Assembly: GCF_000733295.1 (NCBI RefSeq)
Contig: NZ_JPMI01000321.1
Location: forward strand, 1-37,757
Reading direction: 5' to 3'
DNA: 37,757 nt
Source of the DNA: Archangium violaceum Cb vi76
GTDB taxonomy: Bacteria; Myxococcota; Myxococcia; Myxococcales; Myxococcaceae
Shown: in pieces, positions 1 through 37,757 of the stretch
How positions within the stretch are numbered: the first letter of the stretch is position 1
Layout: each line of letters begins with the position of its first letter
The notes under the pieces: generated by a model
The model's database searches: none
The model's input: only the letters and a program-made list of their open reading frames with translations
Told to the model about the DNA's origin: nothing
Position numbers and translations under genes: made by a program

Positions 1-37757
<37,757 letters not shown>

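Overview
The window is the interior of one gene. A single reading frame on the + strand (codons starting at 2, 5, 8 ...) stays open from the first base to the last with no stop codon, giving at least 12,585 codons. It encodes part of a giant hybrid non-ribosomal peptide synthetase / polyketide synthase (NRPS/PKS). Neither the true start nor the true stop lies in the window, and there is no intergenic DNA, RNA gene, promoter or terminator. The very high G+C, the almost exclusive use of G/C-ending codons, the myxobacterial style of the domains and the huge single-gene layout suggest a myxobacterium of the Cystobacterineae type (Myxococcus, Corallococcus, Archangium, Cystobacter, Stigmatella and relatives). 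The genus is an inference from general knowledge and was not tested.

Layout, with visible carriers numbered by module: module 1 tail A-PCP (2-1525); module 2 C-A-PCP (1583-4690); module 3 C-A-PCP with a damaged-looking A domain (4745-7865); PKS module 4 KS-AT-ACP with no reductive domains (7940-10950); an orphan C domain (10997-12350); a decayed A domain that hosts a luciferase-like flavin monooxygenase and has no carrier protein after it (12395-14650); module 5 C-A-PCP-E (14774-19290); module 6 C(DCL type)-A-PCP (19340-22440); modules 7 to 10, each C-A-PCP (22502-35260); module 11 C-A, cut by the window end (35309-37757).

Working together, the line would join amino acids 1 to 3, add a malonate-derived two-carbon unit that keeps its beta-keto group, probably oxidise that region with the embedded monooxygenase, add a residue that is epimerised to D, then add residues 6 to 11. 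Binding-pocket residues read by eye say that residues 7 and 9 are the same (possibly Val/Ile), that 8 and 10 are the same, and that 11 is Ala. The product segment therefore contains a repeated dipeptide that mirrors a two-module (about 6.4 kb) tandem duplication in the DNA.

The features most worth a second look are the PKS / orphan-C / fossil-A-with-monooxygenase / C arrangement, the mutated ATP-loop in the A domain that feeds the ketosynthase, the bimodular duplication, a REP-like palindrome translated in frame at the same place in two duplicated modules, and near-identical A domains 16.35 kb apart. No thioesterase, loading module or tailoring gene is visible, so release and product start cannot be described.
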